58,881 nt of DNA from Enterobacteriaceae bacterium (GTDB lineage Bacteria; Pseudomonadota; Gammaproteobacteria; Enterobacterales; Enterobacteriaceae). This document shows, piece after piece, positions 1 to 8,952 of the stretch. A program made the translations under genes and the position numbers. Within the stretch, counting starts at the first letter, position 1, and every line of letters begins with the position of its first letter. The notes below the pieces were generated by a model. The model had not been told where the DNA came from, made no database searches, and was given only the letters and a program-made list of their open reading frames with translations. The stretch is taken from contig JAISKF010000024.1 of the NCBI GenBank assembly GCA_031261005.1, forward strand, positions 1 to 58,881. The letters run 5' to 3'.

Positions 1-9
1 GAATATTCC

Positions 10-205
10 CTATAAATTATTATTTATTATCAATCTATTAACCTATTATTATCGTTAATTTTTTATCTGAATTTTAGGTTAACTAATTGAAATTATATTG
101 GTTTTCGTAGGGGCGGCAACCTGCCGCCCGTAAACCCACCGCGTTGTTTGCGCGGGCGGGCGATAGATTGCCGCCTACACGAAAGAATTTATAATTATTT
201 GAAAT
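10..205. repeat. Degenerate MITE-like element carrying a GTAGGGGCG hairpin module
   Basis: No gene lies in the first 229 bases. Positions about 10-82 resemble, in reverse orientation, the left end of the element seen complete at 43138-43342. A GC-rich block at 105-178 is made of two hairpins (GTAGGGGCGGCA paired with TGCCGCCC, then GGGCGG paired with CCGCC and ending CCTAC). An AT-rich tail at 185-215 resembles the right half of the same element. It lies downstream of csdE. Similarity was judged by eye. Confidence 0.5.
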
Positions 206-229
206 ATATAAATAATTATTGTCTGCAAA

Positions 230-700
230 TCAACAATATAATTCTGCTGTTTCCCGAATCTCTTTTACCAATGAATCCAAGCCTTGCGAGCGTGAAGCGC
301 TGAGTTGCTGATAAATTCCCAATTGATCAAATAGCTGCATTAGATCGAGATCAAGGATCTGCTGCGCTGTTTTCCCTTCAATTTGCGCCAGTAAGATCGC
401 CAGAATGCCTTTTACAATCCTGCCTTCGCTGTCACCGTAAAAGTGTAGTGTTCCGTTTTGGTTTAACTCATGACCTAACCACACTCGATTTTCACAGCCT
501 TTTAGTTCGATTTGCTGCTGTTTTAACTCGTCAGGCAGTGGCGGAAGTTGTCTGGCTAATTGAATCAGTTGACGATAGCGATCTTCCCACTGTTTTTTAT
601 CGCTAAATAGCGCCAGCAGTTGTTGGACGCCGATCTCAGTTCCAAAAGGGTGTCGTGAACGGGGAGTTCTTACTGATGGCATAGTTCCTATAGATGACAT
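230..700 (-). CDS. csdE: Cysteine desulfuration protein CsdE (SufE-like sulfur acceptor)
   Basis: This 156-residue protein of the SufE/CsdE family takes persulfide sulfur from the cysteine desulfurase CsdA and passes it on in the cytoplasm. The acceptor cysteine is visible in a GCEN motif (Cys69, corresponding to Cys61 of E. coli CsdE). It follows csdA with a 2-base gap on the same strand, so the two are surely one transcript. The ATG at 700 gives a slightly long N terminus; an in-frame ATG at codon 7 is a possible alternative. The gene tcdA, next after csdE in E. coli, is not visible in the 229 bases left in the window. Confidence 0.93.
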   Translation of the reverse strand: MSSIGTMPSVRTPRSRHPFGTEIGVQQLLALFSDKKQWEDRYRQLIQLARQLPPLPDELKQQQIELKGCENRVWLGHELNQNGTLHFYGDSEGRIVKGILAILLAQIEGKTAQQILDLDLMQLFDQLGIYQQLSASRSQGLDSLVKEIRETAELYC

Positions 701-702
701 AG

Positions 703-1905
703 TTACTCCAATAGCGAAAGTGCTTGAGTCAGGGCGTTATACAGGCGATCAACGTCGGTAAGTTGATTATAAGGTGCGAATGAAGCGCGCAGCGTACCGC
801 TGACGCCCATCGCATCGAGTAACGGCTGGGCGCAATGTTGACCCGCACGAATGGCAATACCTTGTTCTGACAGTAACGTCGCAATATCGCTGTGATGATA
901 ACCATCGATATTAAACGCCAGCAGGCTGCTGTCAGGAACGCGGTAGCTGATAAAGCCAGTGATTGATGACAGCTGGTCGTAAGCCGCTTGCGCCAGACCG
1001 CAGGCATAGCGTTCAGCGTCGGCAATATCTTGCGCGGAGAGCCAGGATAGCACCGCGCCGATACCGATCACGCCTGCAATATTCGGTGTTCCCGCTTCAA
1101 AGCATTCCGGTACAGATTGCGGTATGAATCCGCTAAAGCTCGCTTGCGTCAGCATTTTTCCGCCGCCTTGCCACGGAACCATGTCATCTAACAGCGCCGC
1201 TTTGCCGTAAAGCACGCCGATACCGGTGGGACCGTACAGTTTATGAGCGGAGAATGCGTAGAAATCCACATCGAGCTTCTGTACATCTGGCGGCGCATGC
1301 ACCACACCTTGTGCGCCATCAACCATCACAATTGTGCCGTTATCATGAGCCAGTTTGATGGCGTGATGCAGATCAGGGCTGCCGCCAGTGACGTTGGACA
1401 TCTGTCCTATCGCCAGAATGCGCGTTTTCTCATTGAGCAACGGCGGAAGTTGGGTGAGATCCGGCATAAATAAGTTATTGAGCGGCAAGCGGACGACTTT
1501 TGCGCCGGTTTGCTGCGCGACCATCAGCCACGGGATCAGGTTTGAATGGTGTTCAGAGCCAGTAACAATAATTTCATCATTAGGTTTCAGGCGCGGGCGC
1601 GCGTAACTTTGCGCTACCAAATTGATGGCTTCGGTAGTGCCTTTCGTCCAGATAATTTGCTGATGACTGGCAGCATTAAGATGTTTCGCTGCCAAAACCC
1701 GCGCATTTTCAAATAACGCTGTGGCGTGCTGCGCGGCAGTATGCGCGCTGCGATGTACGGTGGCGCTATTATGGGCGTAATACTCTTCCGTCGCTTTAAT
1801 CAGTGCCAATGGCTTGAGTGCAGTGGCAGCACTGTCCAGATAACAACCCGCTTCTTTCAGCGCCGGAAATTGCTGACGGAATAATTCTGGATTAAAAGAT
1901 TTCAT
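703..1905 (-). CDS. csdA: Cysteine desulfurase CsdA
   Basis: This is a 400-residue PLP-dependent class V aminotransferase-fold enzyme that converts L-cysteine to L-alanine and a protein-bound persulfide for the CsdE acceptor. The PLP lysine is in SAHKLYG (Lys222), and the catalytic cysteine is in RAGQHCAQP (Cys358); both fall at the same residue numbers as in E. coli CsdA. Length matches the family (about 401). It is first in the csdA-csdE pair. The ATG at 1905 agrees with the usual MxxFNPxxFRxQFPAL start. The upstream spacer (1906-2079) separates it from the cystine transporter and holds a hairpin repeat. Confidence 0.96.
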   Translation of the reverse strand: MKSFNPELFRQQFPALKEAGCYLDSAATALKPLALIKATEEYYAHNSATVHRSAHTAAQHATALFENARVLAAKHLNAASHQQIIWTKGTTEAINLVAQSYARPRLKPNDEIIVTGSEHHSNLIPWLMVAQQTGAKVVRLPLNNLFMPDLTQLPPLLNEKTRILAIGQMSNVTGGSPDLHHAIKLAHDNGTIVMVDGAQGVVHAPPDVQKLDVDFYAFSAHKLYGPTGIGVLYGKAALLDDMVPWQGGGKMLTQASFSGFIPQSVPECFEAGTPNIAGVIGIGAVLSWLSAQDIADAERYACGLAQAAYDQLSSITGFISYRVPDSSLLAFNIDGYHHSDIATLLSEQGIAIRAGQHCAQPLLDAMGVSGTLRASFAPYNQLTDVDRLYNALTQALSLLE

Positions 1906-2003
1906 AAGTCGGTTTTGCCGAGAATAGCGTTAGAGAAATATGCTGTTGAATATAGCATGAATTGAATGGTGGCGGTTATTTGAGGGAAAACACAACTTTT
2001 TTG

Positions 2004-2073
2004 TAAGGGCGATTGTTAACTGCGATTATTGTTCGAGAGCAGTATAAACGGGCGGTTAACAACCGCCCTTACG
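2004..2073. repeat. Inverted repeat with nested hairpin (GTAAGGGCGGTTGTTAACCGCC type)
   Basis: GTAAGGGCGATTGTTAACTGC at the left pairs imperfectly with its complement at about 2050-2073. The right arm is itself a near-perfect hairpin (GGGCGGTT, loop AAC, AACCGCCC). It belongs with the hairpin repeats at 105-178, 8923-8941, 9816-9876, 37565-37593, 43056-43124 and 43206-43277. It lies between tcyN and csdA and could act as an mRNA 3' end structure, but no T-run follows. Confidence 0.6.
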
Positions 2074-2079
2074 ATCGTT

Positions 2080-2841
2080 TTAACCGTTATTTCCTGCCAG
2101 AAATTTATCAAGAAATTGCTGAGTGCGTTGGTGCTGCGGGTGCGAGAACAATTCAGCCGCGTTGCCTTGTTCCACAATACGCCCGTGATCCATAAAAATT
2201 GCGCGATCCGCGACATCGCGGGCAAAGCCCATTTCATGGGTGACAATCACCATCGTGCGTTTTTCTTCGGCTAACGCGCGCATAGTGTTCAGCACTTCAC
2301 CGACCAGTTCAGGATCGAGGGCGGAAGTCGGCTCATCAAACAGTAATACTTGCGGTTCCATTGCCAGTGCACGAGCGATCGCCACTCGCTGTTGCTGCCC
2401 GCCGGACAAACGGCGCGGATAGGCGTTTTCTTTGCCGCTTAATCCCACTTTTGCCAGCAGTTCACGCGCCCGTTTTTCTGCACTGGCGCGATCTTCACCT
2501 TTGACAATCACCGGACCTTCAATGATATTTTCCAGCACTGAACGATGAGGAAACAAATTAAAGTTCTGAAACACAAAGCCTACATGTTGGCGCAATGCGC
2601 GTACTTGCGCTTTCTGTTTACTGATGGCGATACTGCCATCGATCTGAATATCACCAACGCGGACAGTACCGGAATCCGGCACTTCCAGCAGATTGATACT
2701 GCGTAACAGCGTTGTTTTTCCTGAACCGCTGGGACCGATGATCGTCACCACTTCGCCGCTATTTACATCAAGATCGATACCATGCAGCACCGTTTGACCT
2801 TTAAACTGCTTGGTCAGCTTTCTGACTTCTATGGCGCTCAT
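2080..2841 (-). CDS. tcyN: Cystine ABC transporter ATP-binding protein TcyN
   Basis: This 253-residue polar amino acid ABC ATPase carries Walker A (GPSGSGKTT, about residues 37-45), the signature LSGGQQQR and Walker B ([13 protein letters not shown]). It energises import of L-cystine and related sulfur amino acids through TcyL and the binding protein TcyJ, at the inner face of the cytoplasmic membrane. It follows tcyL by 3 bases. The specificity rests on the gene neighbourhood (tcyJ, tcyL, dcyD) as well as close resemblance to E. coli YecC. Last gene of the operon. Confidence 0.93.
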   Translation of the reverse strand: MSAIEVRKLTKQFKGQTVLHGIDLDVNSGEVVTIIGPSGSGKTTLLRSINLLEVPDSGTVRVGDIQIDGSIAISKQKAQVRALRQHVGFVFQNFNLFPHRSVLENIIEGPVIVKGEDRASAEKRARELLAKVGLSGKENAYPRRLSGGQQQRVAIARALAMEPQVLLFDEPTSALDPELVGEVLNTMRALAEEKRTMVIVTHEMGFARDVADRAIFMDHGRIVEQGNAAELFSHPQHQRTQQFLDKFLAGNNG

Positions 2842-2844
2842 GAG

Positions 2845-3507
2845 CTACTCCTGATCCTGACGATTAACATGTGCTTCCAGACGATTCTGCAATGCAGAAA
2901 GTATCGTTGCCATGATCCAGTAGATCAATGAAGCAGCGAGATACATGGTGAAAACTTCCAGTGTCCGCGACGTGATCATTTGTGCCTGACGGAATAGTTC
3001 TGGCACTTGGATTGTCGCCGCCAGCGAGGTGTCTTTCACCAGTCCGATAAAGCTATTGCTTAACGGCGGTAATGCGGTACGCGCCGCTTGCGGTAAAATC
3101 ACGCGGCGCATGGTTTGCCACGGAGTCATGCCGATGCTGGCAGCCGCTTCCCATTGACCTTTCTCGATAGACGCGATCGCCGCACGCAGTGTTTCAGATG
3201 TGTAAGCGGCGGTATTCAGCGACAAGCCGATCATGGCGGCGGGGATAGGATCGAGATCAATACCAAACTGCGGCAGACCGTAGTAGATCATAAATAACTG
3301 AGCAATCAGCGGTGTACCGCGAAAAATAGAGACATAAATACGCGACAGCCAAATCACTGGCAATAAGTGAGATAAACGCATCAGTGCCAGTACAAAACCC
3401 AGTACCAAGCCGAAAAACATTCCCCCCAGACTAAGCTGGAGGGTAAATAGTGCGCCTTTTAAGAGATACGGTGCTGAATCCAGCACCAGTTGAATACTAT
3501 CTTGCAT
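2845..3507 (-). CDS. tcyL: Cystine ABC transporter permease TcyL
   Basis: This 220-residue inner-membrane permease belongs to the His/Glu/Gln/Arg ABC family. Several hydrophobic membrane segments are evident (for example residues 15-45 and 190-210). The cytoplasmic EAA loop, which contacts the ATPase, is visible around EAAASIGMTPWQTMRRVILPQA. The ATG overlaps the last base of tcyJ, so translation is probably coupled. Function as the cystine permease follows from its neighbours TcyJ and TcyN. Confidence 0.93.
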   Translation of the reverse strand: MQDSIQLVLDSAPYLLKGALFTLQLSLGGMFFGLVLGFVLALMRLSHLLPVIWLSRIYVSIFRGTPLIAQLFMIYYGLPQFGIDLDPIPAAMIGLSLNTAAYTSETLRAAIASIEKGQWEAAASIGMTPWQTMRRVILPQAARTALPPLSNSFIGLVKDTSLAATIQVPELFRQAQMITSRTLEVFTMYLAASLIYWIMATILSALQNRLEAHVNRQDQE

Positions 3508-4307
3508 TACTTGCTAACATCCATGCCAAACCATTTGTTGGACAGCGCGGCTAATGTGCCGTCCTGCTGCATTGCGGCAATGGCGTTATTCACTGCGGCT
3601 AAAAATTCAGGATTCCCTTTGCGAATCGCAATACCGGCTTCCTGACGGGAGAACGCATCACCTGCAACAGCAAGGCTATTACCGGTTTTCTTCACCAGAT
3701 CCAGCGCCGCGAGACGGTCAACCAGAATGGCATCAATTCTGCCAACGCGCAGATCTTGATATTTGGTTGGATCGTCATCATAAGCACGCACATCAACGCC
3801 GGGTACGTTTTCACGCAGCCATTGCTCGTAGTTAGTTCCCAGACCAACGCCGACTTTTTTCCCTTTCAGATCGTCTTGGGTTTTGATCTTATCTTCATTG
3901 CCTTTTTTCACCAGCGCCTGAATACCGGAAATGGTGTAAGGCGTAGAAAAATCATATTTCTTTTTACGTTCGTCGGAAATCGTGACCTGATTGATTACTA
4001 CATCAATACGTTTTGATTCCAGCGAAGCTAAAATTCCGTCCCATTTGGTCGGGACTAATTTCGCTTTGACGCCCAAATGTTGTGCCAGCGCATCAGCAAA
4101 CTCCACTTCAAAACCGGTCAGCTTGCCATCTTCGCCCTGAAAACTGAACGGTGGATAAGTTCCTTCCAGACCCACAACTAATGTTCCGCGCTGTTTAATT
4201 TGATCCAGCAAATTTTCTGCGGCAAAAGATTTTATCGGCAGCGCAACGATCAGCGCTGCTGCCATCATGCCAAACAATATGTGACGACGTACATTTGAAA
4301 AAGCCAT
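3507..4307 (-). CDS. tcyJ: Periplasmic cystine-binding protein TcyJ (FliY)
   Basis: This 266-residue solute-binding protein of family 3 has a Sec signal peptide, with a hydrophobic core after basic residues and probable cleavage after SFAA at residue 30. The family core follows (GTLVVGLEGTYPPFSF, then GFEVEFADALA). It captures L-cystine in the periplasm for TcyL/TcyN. In E. coli the gene order is tcyJ-dcyD-tcyL-tcyN; here dcyD stands first and tcyJ joins the permease directly. The 118-base gap to dcyD holds only a weak hairpin around 4347-4368, so both could share one transcript or tcyJ could have its own start. Confidence 0.93.
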   Translation of the reverse strand: MAFSNVRRHILFGMMAAALIVALPIKSFAAENLLDQIKQRGTLVVGLEGTYPPFSFQGEDGKLTGFEVEFADALAQHLGVKAKLVPTKWDGILASLESKRIDVVINQVTISDERKKKYDFSTPYTISGIQALVKKGNEDKIKTQDDLKGKKVGVGLGTNYEQWLRENVPGVDVRAYDDDPTKYQDLRVGRIDAILVDRLAALDLVKKTGNSLAVAGDAFSRQEAGIAIRKGNPEFLAAVNNAIAAMQQDGTLAALSNKWFGMDVSK

Positions 4308-4425
4308 ACTCCACCTCGTGGTTTACCTGAGTTGTATTTGTTATGAACACCCTAACAGGGCTGTGTTTGCTATAAAGAAATAAAATTTACTAACCTTAGT
4401 CGAAAAAAGTATAAGCGGTTGTGAA

Positions 4426-5418
4426 TTACACCTGCGGGTGATAAGCAAATAGCGCCGGTGCGCCGCCTGTGTGTACGAACAAAATAGCGCCATTACCGCG
4501 ATAGCGCTGTAAGGCGATGCCATCAATCAAACCTGCCATCGCTTTACCGGTATAGACGGGATCTAACAGCACACCTTCTAAACTGGCAAGCAACTTGACG
4601 GCTTCCATTCCTTTTTCATTCGGCATTCCGTATTGCGGGGCAAAATAGTTATCCCACAATGTAATTTCGGCATGGCTGGTAATCGCCAGTTTATCGGCAA
4701 TCGCTTGCTGAAGTGCTACAACTTTTGGCAACTGTTGCTCAACAGTACGCGAGACGGTAACGCCGATCAGTTCGATCTGCGGCAGTAATTGCTCTAAACC
4801 AACGGCTAAACCTGCATGAGTACCAGCGCTGCCGGAAGCCACGACAACGGCGTCAAAATTTACTTTTTGCTGGCGGCTTTGTTCGGCAATCTCTAATGCA
4901 CATTGCACATAACCCAACGCACCCAACGCATTAGAACCGCCAACAGGAACAACATAAGGACGAAAGCCTTGCGCTTCCAAGCGTTCTGCCAGTTCCGCTA
5001 ACTGGCGATCCGGTTCATTCAGTTCATCACACATCACTACTTCGACATTGAACAGATCGAGCAGCAAGCGATTGCCGTTAGTCAGATAGTTCGGCGCAGT
5101 CGTTGCTATCGGATTTTCCAGCAAAGCCACGCAATGCAAACCGAGTTTTGCCGCTACCGCAGCAGTTTGACGTACATGATTTGATTGAATCGCACCCGCC
5201 GTCACTAACACATCAGCACCTTGATGCAGCGCGTCAGCCGCTAAATACTCTAACTTACGCAGCTTATTACCGCCCATCGCCAGCGGAGTGAGATCATCAC
5301 GCTTAATATAAATTTCACGCCCAAGATGATCCGACAGGCGATCCAGCCGTTGTAACGGCGTAGCCGCGCCGACTAAATCAAGACGAGAAACACCGGCGAG
5401 ACATTGCTGAAGCGTCAT
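4426..5418 (-). CDS. dcyD: D-cysteine desulfhydrase DcyD
   Basis: This 330-residue fold-type II PLP enzyme of the ACC deaminase/DcyD family converts D-cysteine to pyruvate, H2S and ammonia. The PLP lysine lies in [11 protein letters not shown] (Lys52), and a phosphate-binding serine/glycine loop is present ([11 protein letters not shown]). Length equals E. coli DcyD (about 328). It begins a minus-strand cluster with tcyJLN, consistent with use of sulfur from imported cyst(e)ine. The residues that separate it from ACC deaminase cannot be settled by eye; the neighbourhood favours DcyD. Confidence 0.92.
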   Translation of the reverse strand: MTLQQCLAGVSRLDLVGAATPLQRLDRLSDHLGREIYIKRDDLTPLAMGGNKLRKLEYLAADALHQGADVLVTAGAIQSNHVRQTAAVAAKLGLHCVALLENPIATTAPNYLTNGNRLLLDLFNVEVVMCDELNEPDRQLAELAERLEAQGFRPYVVPVGGSNALGALGYVQCALEIAEQSRQQKVNFDAVVVASGSAGTHAGLAVGLEQLLPQIELIGVTVSRTVEQQLPKVVALQQAIADKLAITSHAEITLWDNYFAPQYGMPNEKGMEAVKLLASLEGVLLDPVYTGKAMAGLIDGIALQRYRGNGAILFVHTGGAPALFAYHPQV

Positions 5419-5722
5419 AACAGCTCCTTAGATATTTATACAAGGATAAGATGGTTTATAGGTGTATCAGATGCACTGAGAATAATCATCATATTCTTGA
5501 TATTTCATCAGTTATATTAAAATTTATACTGATAAAGATCAGGAAAAACAATCAGCTAATATATGTTTGAAATAATTATTGTGGATATTATTAGTTAGGT
5601 GGCGCATGGAATTTTATTCGCAGTTGGGCATATTCCAGAAGATAGTTGATTAGATATTATGATTAATGATGGGTTATGATCCGATCGAGAATTGTAACTA
5701 ATTTAACCATAAGGAAGATTTT
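5419..5722. other. Divergent AT-rich spacer between dcyD and ygdI
   Basis: This 304-base stretch has no gene. It must hold promoters for dcyD (minus) and ygdI (plus). I find no promoter with both hexamers properly spaced. A Shine-Dalgarno AAGGAAG at 5711-5717 serves ygdI. A CysB operator upstream of dcyD would be expected but cannot be recognised by eye. Confidence 0.4.
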
Positions 5723-5947
5723 ATGAAACGTTTTGTTTTTGTCTCAACAGCATTGGTGTTGATGTTAGGTTTGGCGGGTTGTTCAAGTCATTATGAAATG
5801 ACGATGCAAGATGGAAGCAAGATTATTACTGTAGGTAAGCCTTCAGTTGATGAAAGTACGGGTATGGTGACTTATCAAACGCGCTTTAATGGTGAGCAGC
5901 AGATCGCACAAAGCGAAGTGAAAGAGTACGTTAAACAACCATTCTGA
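5723..5947 (+). CDS. ygdI: YgdI/YgdR-family small lipoprotein (DUF903)
   Basis: This 74-residue lipoprotein has a signal sequence ending in the lipobox LAGC (lipidated Cys20). The mature part of about 55 residues is a DUF903 domain with the typical YEMTMQDGSKIITVGKPSVDESTGM pattern, broken here by no insert. Family members fold as a small beta barrel; their function is unknown. The serine pair after Cys20 gives no aspartate at +2, so outer-membrane sorting is expected. Position next to gcvB/gcvA and csdA matches E. coli ygdI. A strong Shine-Dalgarno precedes the ATG. Confidence 0.9.
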   Translation: MKRFVFVSTALVLMLGLAGCSSHYEMTMQDGSKIITVGKPSVDESTGMVTYQTRFNGEQQIAQSEVKEYVKQPF

Positions 5948-6030
5948 TTGATCCCCGCTCCAATTTATTTTACCCAACAACTGTTTTTTTACAGAAAAGT
6001 TTTTTATAGAAACATTTTTATAGAAACAGA

Positions 6031-6245
6031 AAAAAAAAGCACCGCAATTGCGGTGCTACTGTAATCACTATGGACAGACAGGGTAAATGTTCAGAGAAAA
6101 ACAATAATCATTAGGTCAATGTAATCAAAGAGCTGATGATCATACCCGACAAATGTCAGGCAAATTAGCAAACACAACATCACAACCACAAAGCCAAAAT
6201 GCGCCCTTTATTCAAAAACACATTTTTCGTTCCGGCTCAGGAAGT
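6031..6245 (-). ncRNA. gcvB: GcvB small RNA
   Basis: On the minus strand the sequence begins ACTTCCTGAGCCGGAACG, as E. coli GcvB does. It contains the G/U-rich R1 seed (GGTTGTGATGTTGTGTTTGC), the conserved ATTTACCCTGTCTGTCC block with CATAGTGATTA, and a terminator hairpin AGCACCGCAATTGCGGTGCT (6039-6058) followed by a T-run (6031-6039). Length is about 215 nt against about 205 in E. coli. GcvB is an Hfq-dependent repressor of amino acid and peptide transporter mRNAs. It lies divergent from gcvA, whose product activates it. The section between R1 and the ATTTACCC block differs from E. coli. Confidence 0.95.
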
Positions 6246-6251
6246 GCGGGT

Positions 6252-6280
6252 ACTATAGGTATTTGCTGGCTTATGTACAA
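6252..6280 (-). promoter_or_regulatory. gcvB promoter
   Basis: Minus-strand -35 TTGTAC (6275-6280) and -10 TATAGT (6252-6257) are separated by 17 bases. The -10 box ends 6 bases before the GcvB 5' end inferred from homology (6245). GcvA sites are expected just upstream, in the gcvA-gcvB spacer. Confidence 0.75.
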
Positions 6281-6385
6281 CGAACAATTTATAATGTATC
6301 GCATTAGAAAAAGTAATGAATGACTAGCCATTATTGCCTATCAACTAGCTGCGCCATACTGCTATCGGGAAGTATTATCAATATA

Positions 6386-7300
6386 ATGAAACGATTACCT
6401 CCACTTAATGCTTTGCGTGTGTTTGATTCCGCCGCTCGCCACCTTAGCTTTACTAAGGCTTCAGAAGAGTTATTTGTGACGCAGGCCGCAGTTAGCCATC
6501 AAATTAAGTCACTCGAAGATTTTCTCGGTTTGAAACTTTTTCGGCGGCGTAATCGTTCTCTGTTACTGACAGAAGAGGGGCAAAGTTACTATTTAGATAT
6601 TAAAGAAATTTTTTCTGATATTAGCGATGCAACACGGAAATTATTAGCGCGCAGCGCCAAAGGCGCATTAACCGTCAGCTTGCCAACCAGTTTTGCGATT
6701 CAATGGTTGGTGCCGCGTCTTTCTGGATTTCATGCGCGTTATCCAGGGATTGATGTACGTGTTCAGGCAGTTGATCGTGATGACTGGAAAATGTCTGATG
6801 ATGTTGATGTGGCGATTTTTTATGGACGGGGAAACTGGTCAGGGTTGCGGGTTGAACCGCTGTATGCTGAATATCTGATACCGGTTTGCTCGCCGTCACT
6901 GATGTTAGGCGCAGATCCGTTAACTTCGCCGGAAGCGTTAAGCCACCAAACATTACTGCATGATGCCTCGCGGCGCGACTGGCAAGCATATATTCGTCAG
7001 TTAGGATTGCAGCATATTAACGTTCAGCAAGGACCGATATTCAGTCATACTGCGATGGTGGTGCAGGCAGCCGTTCACGGGCAAGGCGTGGCGTTGGTGA
7101 ATAATGTATTGGCGCAGGCAGAAATAGAGTCAGGGCGTCTGGTTTGCCCGTTTAATCATGCGCTTGCCAGCAAAAATGCGTTTTATCTGGTATGTCATGA
7201 AAATCAGGCGGAATTAGGGAAAATTGCCTCGTTCCGTGAATGGGTTCTCGCGCTGGCAGCCAGTGAGCAAGAGAGTATTTCGTTACGTTATGATGAATAG
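6386..7300 (+). CDS. gcvA: Glycine cleavage system transcriptional activator GcvA (LysR family)
   Basis: This LysR-type regulator of 304 residues controls the gcvTHP glycine cleavage operon and activates gcvB. The N-terminal winged helix-turn-helix is clear (ALRVFDSAARHLSFTKASEE, then VTQAAVSHQIKSLE). The effector-binding domain spans about residues 90-300 and keeps signature blocks such as DVDVAIFYGRGNW and LLHDASRRDW. I set the start at the ATG at 6386, giving MKRLPPLNALRVF as in E. coli (MSKRLPPLNALRVF); an in-frame upstream ATG at 6320 would add 22 residues without homology. A GGGAAG ribosome site lies about 13 bases upstream. Confidence 0.95.
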   Translation: MKRLPPLNALRVFDSAARHLSFTKASEELFVTQAAVSHQIKSLEDFLGLKLFRRRNRSLLLTEEGQSYYLDIKEIFSDISDATRKLLARSAKGALTVSLPTSFAIQWLVPRLSGFHARYPGIDVRVQAVDRDDWKMSDDVDVAIFYGRGNWSGLRVEPLYAEYLIPVCSPSLMLGADPLTSPEALSHQTLLHDASRRDWQAYIRQLGLQHINVQQGPIFSHTAMVVQAAVHGQGVALVNNVLAQAEIESGRLVCPFNHALASKNAFYLVCHENQAELGKIASFREWVLALAASEQESISLRYDE

Positions 7301-7382
7301 CAAAACATTAATGATATAAACCGTGATTTACCGGTAGAATTCCTGCTGGTTTTTATAACAGGTGTAACAGGTAGAAATAGCA

Positions 7383-7775
7383 ATGAAAGGGCGCTGGATT
7401 CTGATTTTTGCCGCAATAAGCGGTTTTGTTTTTGTTGCACTGGGCGCGTTTGGCGCTCATGGATTAAGTAAAGTATTAGATGTTAAGCAGATGGCATGGC
7501 TGCGTACCGGTCTTGAATATCAGGCGTTGCATACGTTAGCGATTCTGGCATTAGGAATTGCTGTTCAGTTTCAGAATAACGCATGGTTTCGCCGCAGCGC
7601 TGCATTTTTGGCGGCAGGTATTCTGCTATTTAGTGGCAGCCTGTATTGGTTAGCGCTAACTTCGATTAAAATGTGGCCGTATATTACTCCGATGGGCGGT
7701 TTTTGTTTCTTAATTGGTTGGGCGCTGTTGTTAGTTGGTGCATTGCGCCGCAATAGCCCGAATAAAAAGGTTTAA
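7383..7775 (+). CDS. ygdD: DUF423 (UPF0382) inner-membrane protein YgdD
   Basis: This 130-residue protein has four hydrophobic segments (about residues 5-25, 47-65, 72-92 and 98-120) and the family motif GAFGAHGL near the N terminus. It belongs to the DUF423/UPF0382 family, whose function is unknown. It ends two bases before rlmM, as in E. coli, so the two are cotranscribed. Confidence 0.9.
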   Translation: MKGRWILIFAAISGFVFVALGAFGAHGLSKVLDVKQMAWLRTGLEYQALHTLAILALGIAVQFQNNAWFRRSAAFLAAGILLFSGSLYWLALTSIKMWPYITPMGGFCFLIGWALLLVGALRRNSPNKKV

Positions 7776-7777
7776 GA

Positions 7778-8890
7778 GTGAATAAAGTAGCGTTGTATTG
7801 CCGCTCTGGTTTTGAAAAAGAGTGCGCGGCAGAAATTGCAGAAAAAGCAGCCAAGCTGGAAGTATATGGTTTTCCTCGTGTTAAGGAGAACAGCGGTTAT
7901 GTGTTGTTTGAATGCTACCAAAATGAAGACGCTGAACGGTTGATTAAAACACTGTCTTTCAGTTCCCTGATTTTTGCTCGTCAAATGCTGTTGGTGGGTG
8001 AGCTGCTAAAAGATTTACCGGCGGAAGATCGCGTCTCTCCGATTGTTGGCATGATTCAAGGTGCAGTGGAAAACGCGGGTGAATTGCGTGTTGAAGTGCC
8101 TGATACCAATGAGGGAAAAGAGTTGCTGAAATTTTGCCGCAAGCTGACTGTACCTTTGCGTCAGGCAATGCGCGAACGCGGTATTATGCTGGCGAAAGAG
8201 AATTCTCGCCGCCCTGTGATCCACGTTTTCTTTATTGCCAGCGGTTGTTGTTATGTCGGCTATTCTTACAGCACGAATAATTCTCCGTTTTTTATGGGAA
8301 TTCCGCGCCTGAAATTTCCGGCAGAAGCACCAAGCCGTTCAACGCTGAAGCTGGAAGAAGCATTCCATGTGTTTATCCCTGCTGATGAATGGGACGAACG
8401 CCTTGCCAGCGGAATGCGCGCTGTCGATCTTGGTGCGTGTCCGGGCGGTTGGACTTATCAGTTAGTGCAGCGCAGCATGATGATTGAAGCGGTGGATAAC
8501 GGTCCTATGGCGGAAAGTATTATGAATACGGGTCAAGTGACACATTACCGTGAAGATGGCTTTCGTTATGAGCCAGCTCATGCCACCACCAATTACTGGG
8601 TGGTGTGTGATATGGTGGAAAAACCGTGGCGCGTGGCTAATTTAATGGCGGACTGGCTGATAAAAGGCTGGTGTCGGGAAGCGATCTTCAACCTGAAATT
8701 ACCAATGAAAAAGCGTTACGAAGAGGTCTGCCAAAATCTGCAAGCCATCGATGAAAAGCTGAAAGAAAATGGCATCAACGCGCAGATACAGGCAAAACAG
8801 CTTTATCATGATCGGGAAGAGATCACTGTACATGTGCGCCGTATCTGGAGTGCGTTACCCGGACGCCGTGATGAACGTGAACGGAAATAA
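7778..8890 (+). CDS. rlmM: 23S rRNA 2'-O-ribose C2498 methyltransferase RlmM
   Basis: This 370-residue protein has an N-terminal THUMP-type region and a C-terminal Rossmann methyltransferase domain. The S-adenosylmethionine site is in [13 protein letters not shown] (about residues 217-229), and the catalytic-tetrad surroundings include CDMVEKP and [13 protein letters not shown]. It methylates the ribose of C2498 in 23S rRNA before 50S assembly. The start is GTG, two bases after the ygdD stop, giving [20 protein letters not shown], like E. coli. Confidence 0.96.
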   Translation: MNKVALYCRSGFEKECAAEIAEKAAKLEVYGFPRVKENSGYVLFECYQNEDAERLIKTLSFSSLIFARQMLLVGELLKDLPAEDRVSPIVGMIQGAVENAGELRVEVPDTNEGKELLKFCRKLTVPLRQAMRERGIMLAKENSRRPVIHVFFIASGCCYVGYSYSTNNSPFFMGIPRLKFPAEAPSRSTLKLEEAFHVFIPADEWDERLASGMRAVDLGACPGGWTYQLVQRSMMIEAVDNGPMAESIMNTGQVTHYREDGFRYEPAHATTNYWVVCDMVEKPWRVANLMADWLIKGWCREAIFNLKLPMKKRYEEVCQNLQAIDEKLKENGINAQIQAKQLYHDREEITVHVRRIWSALPGRRDERERK

Positions 8891-8899
8891 TCATTTTGC

Positions 8900-8945
8900 C
8901 GTCTGTTTCACCGTGGGTTGGCGGGCGTCAGATTGACGCCCTACA
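8900..8945. repeat. Hairpin repeat between convergent rlmM and xni
   Basis: GGGCGTCA (8923-8930), loop GAT, TGACGCCC (8934-8941), followed by TAC, is one arm of the GTAGGGGCG module. The preceding TTTCACCGTGGGTTGGC matches its linker. With the A-run at 8944-8950 it may end transcripts from xni on the minus strand. Confidence 0.55.
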
Positions 8946-8952
8946 AAAAACC

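Noticed and set aside
2016..2274. Small overlapping reading frames in the hairpin repeat and opposite tcyN
   Set aside because: They are shadows of tcyN or of palindromic repeat sequence, with no ribosome sites or homology.
5960..6060. Terminator of ygdI at 6039-6058
   Set aside because: The T-run is on the minus-strand side, so it terminates gcvB; on the plus strand no T-run follows.
6320..6385. GcvA starting at the upstream ATG
   Set aside because: The 22 added residues are unlike the LysR family; the ATG at 6386 gives the conserved start.
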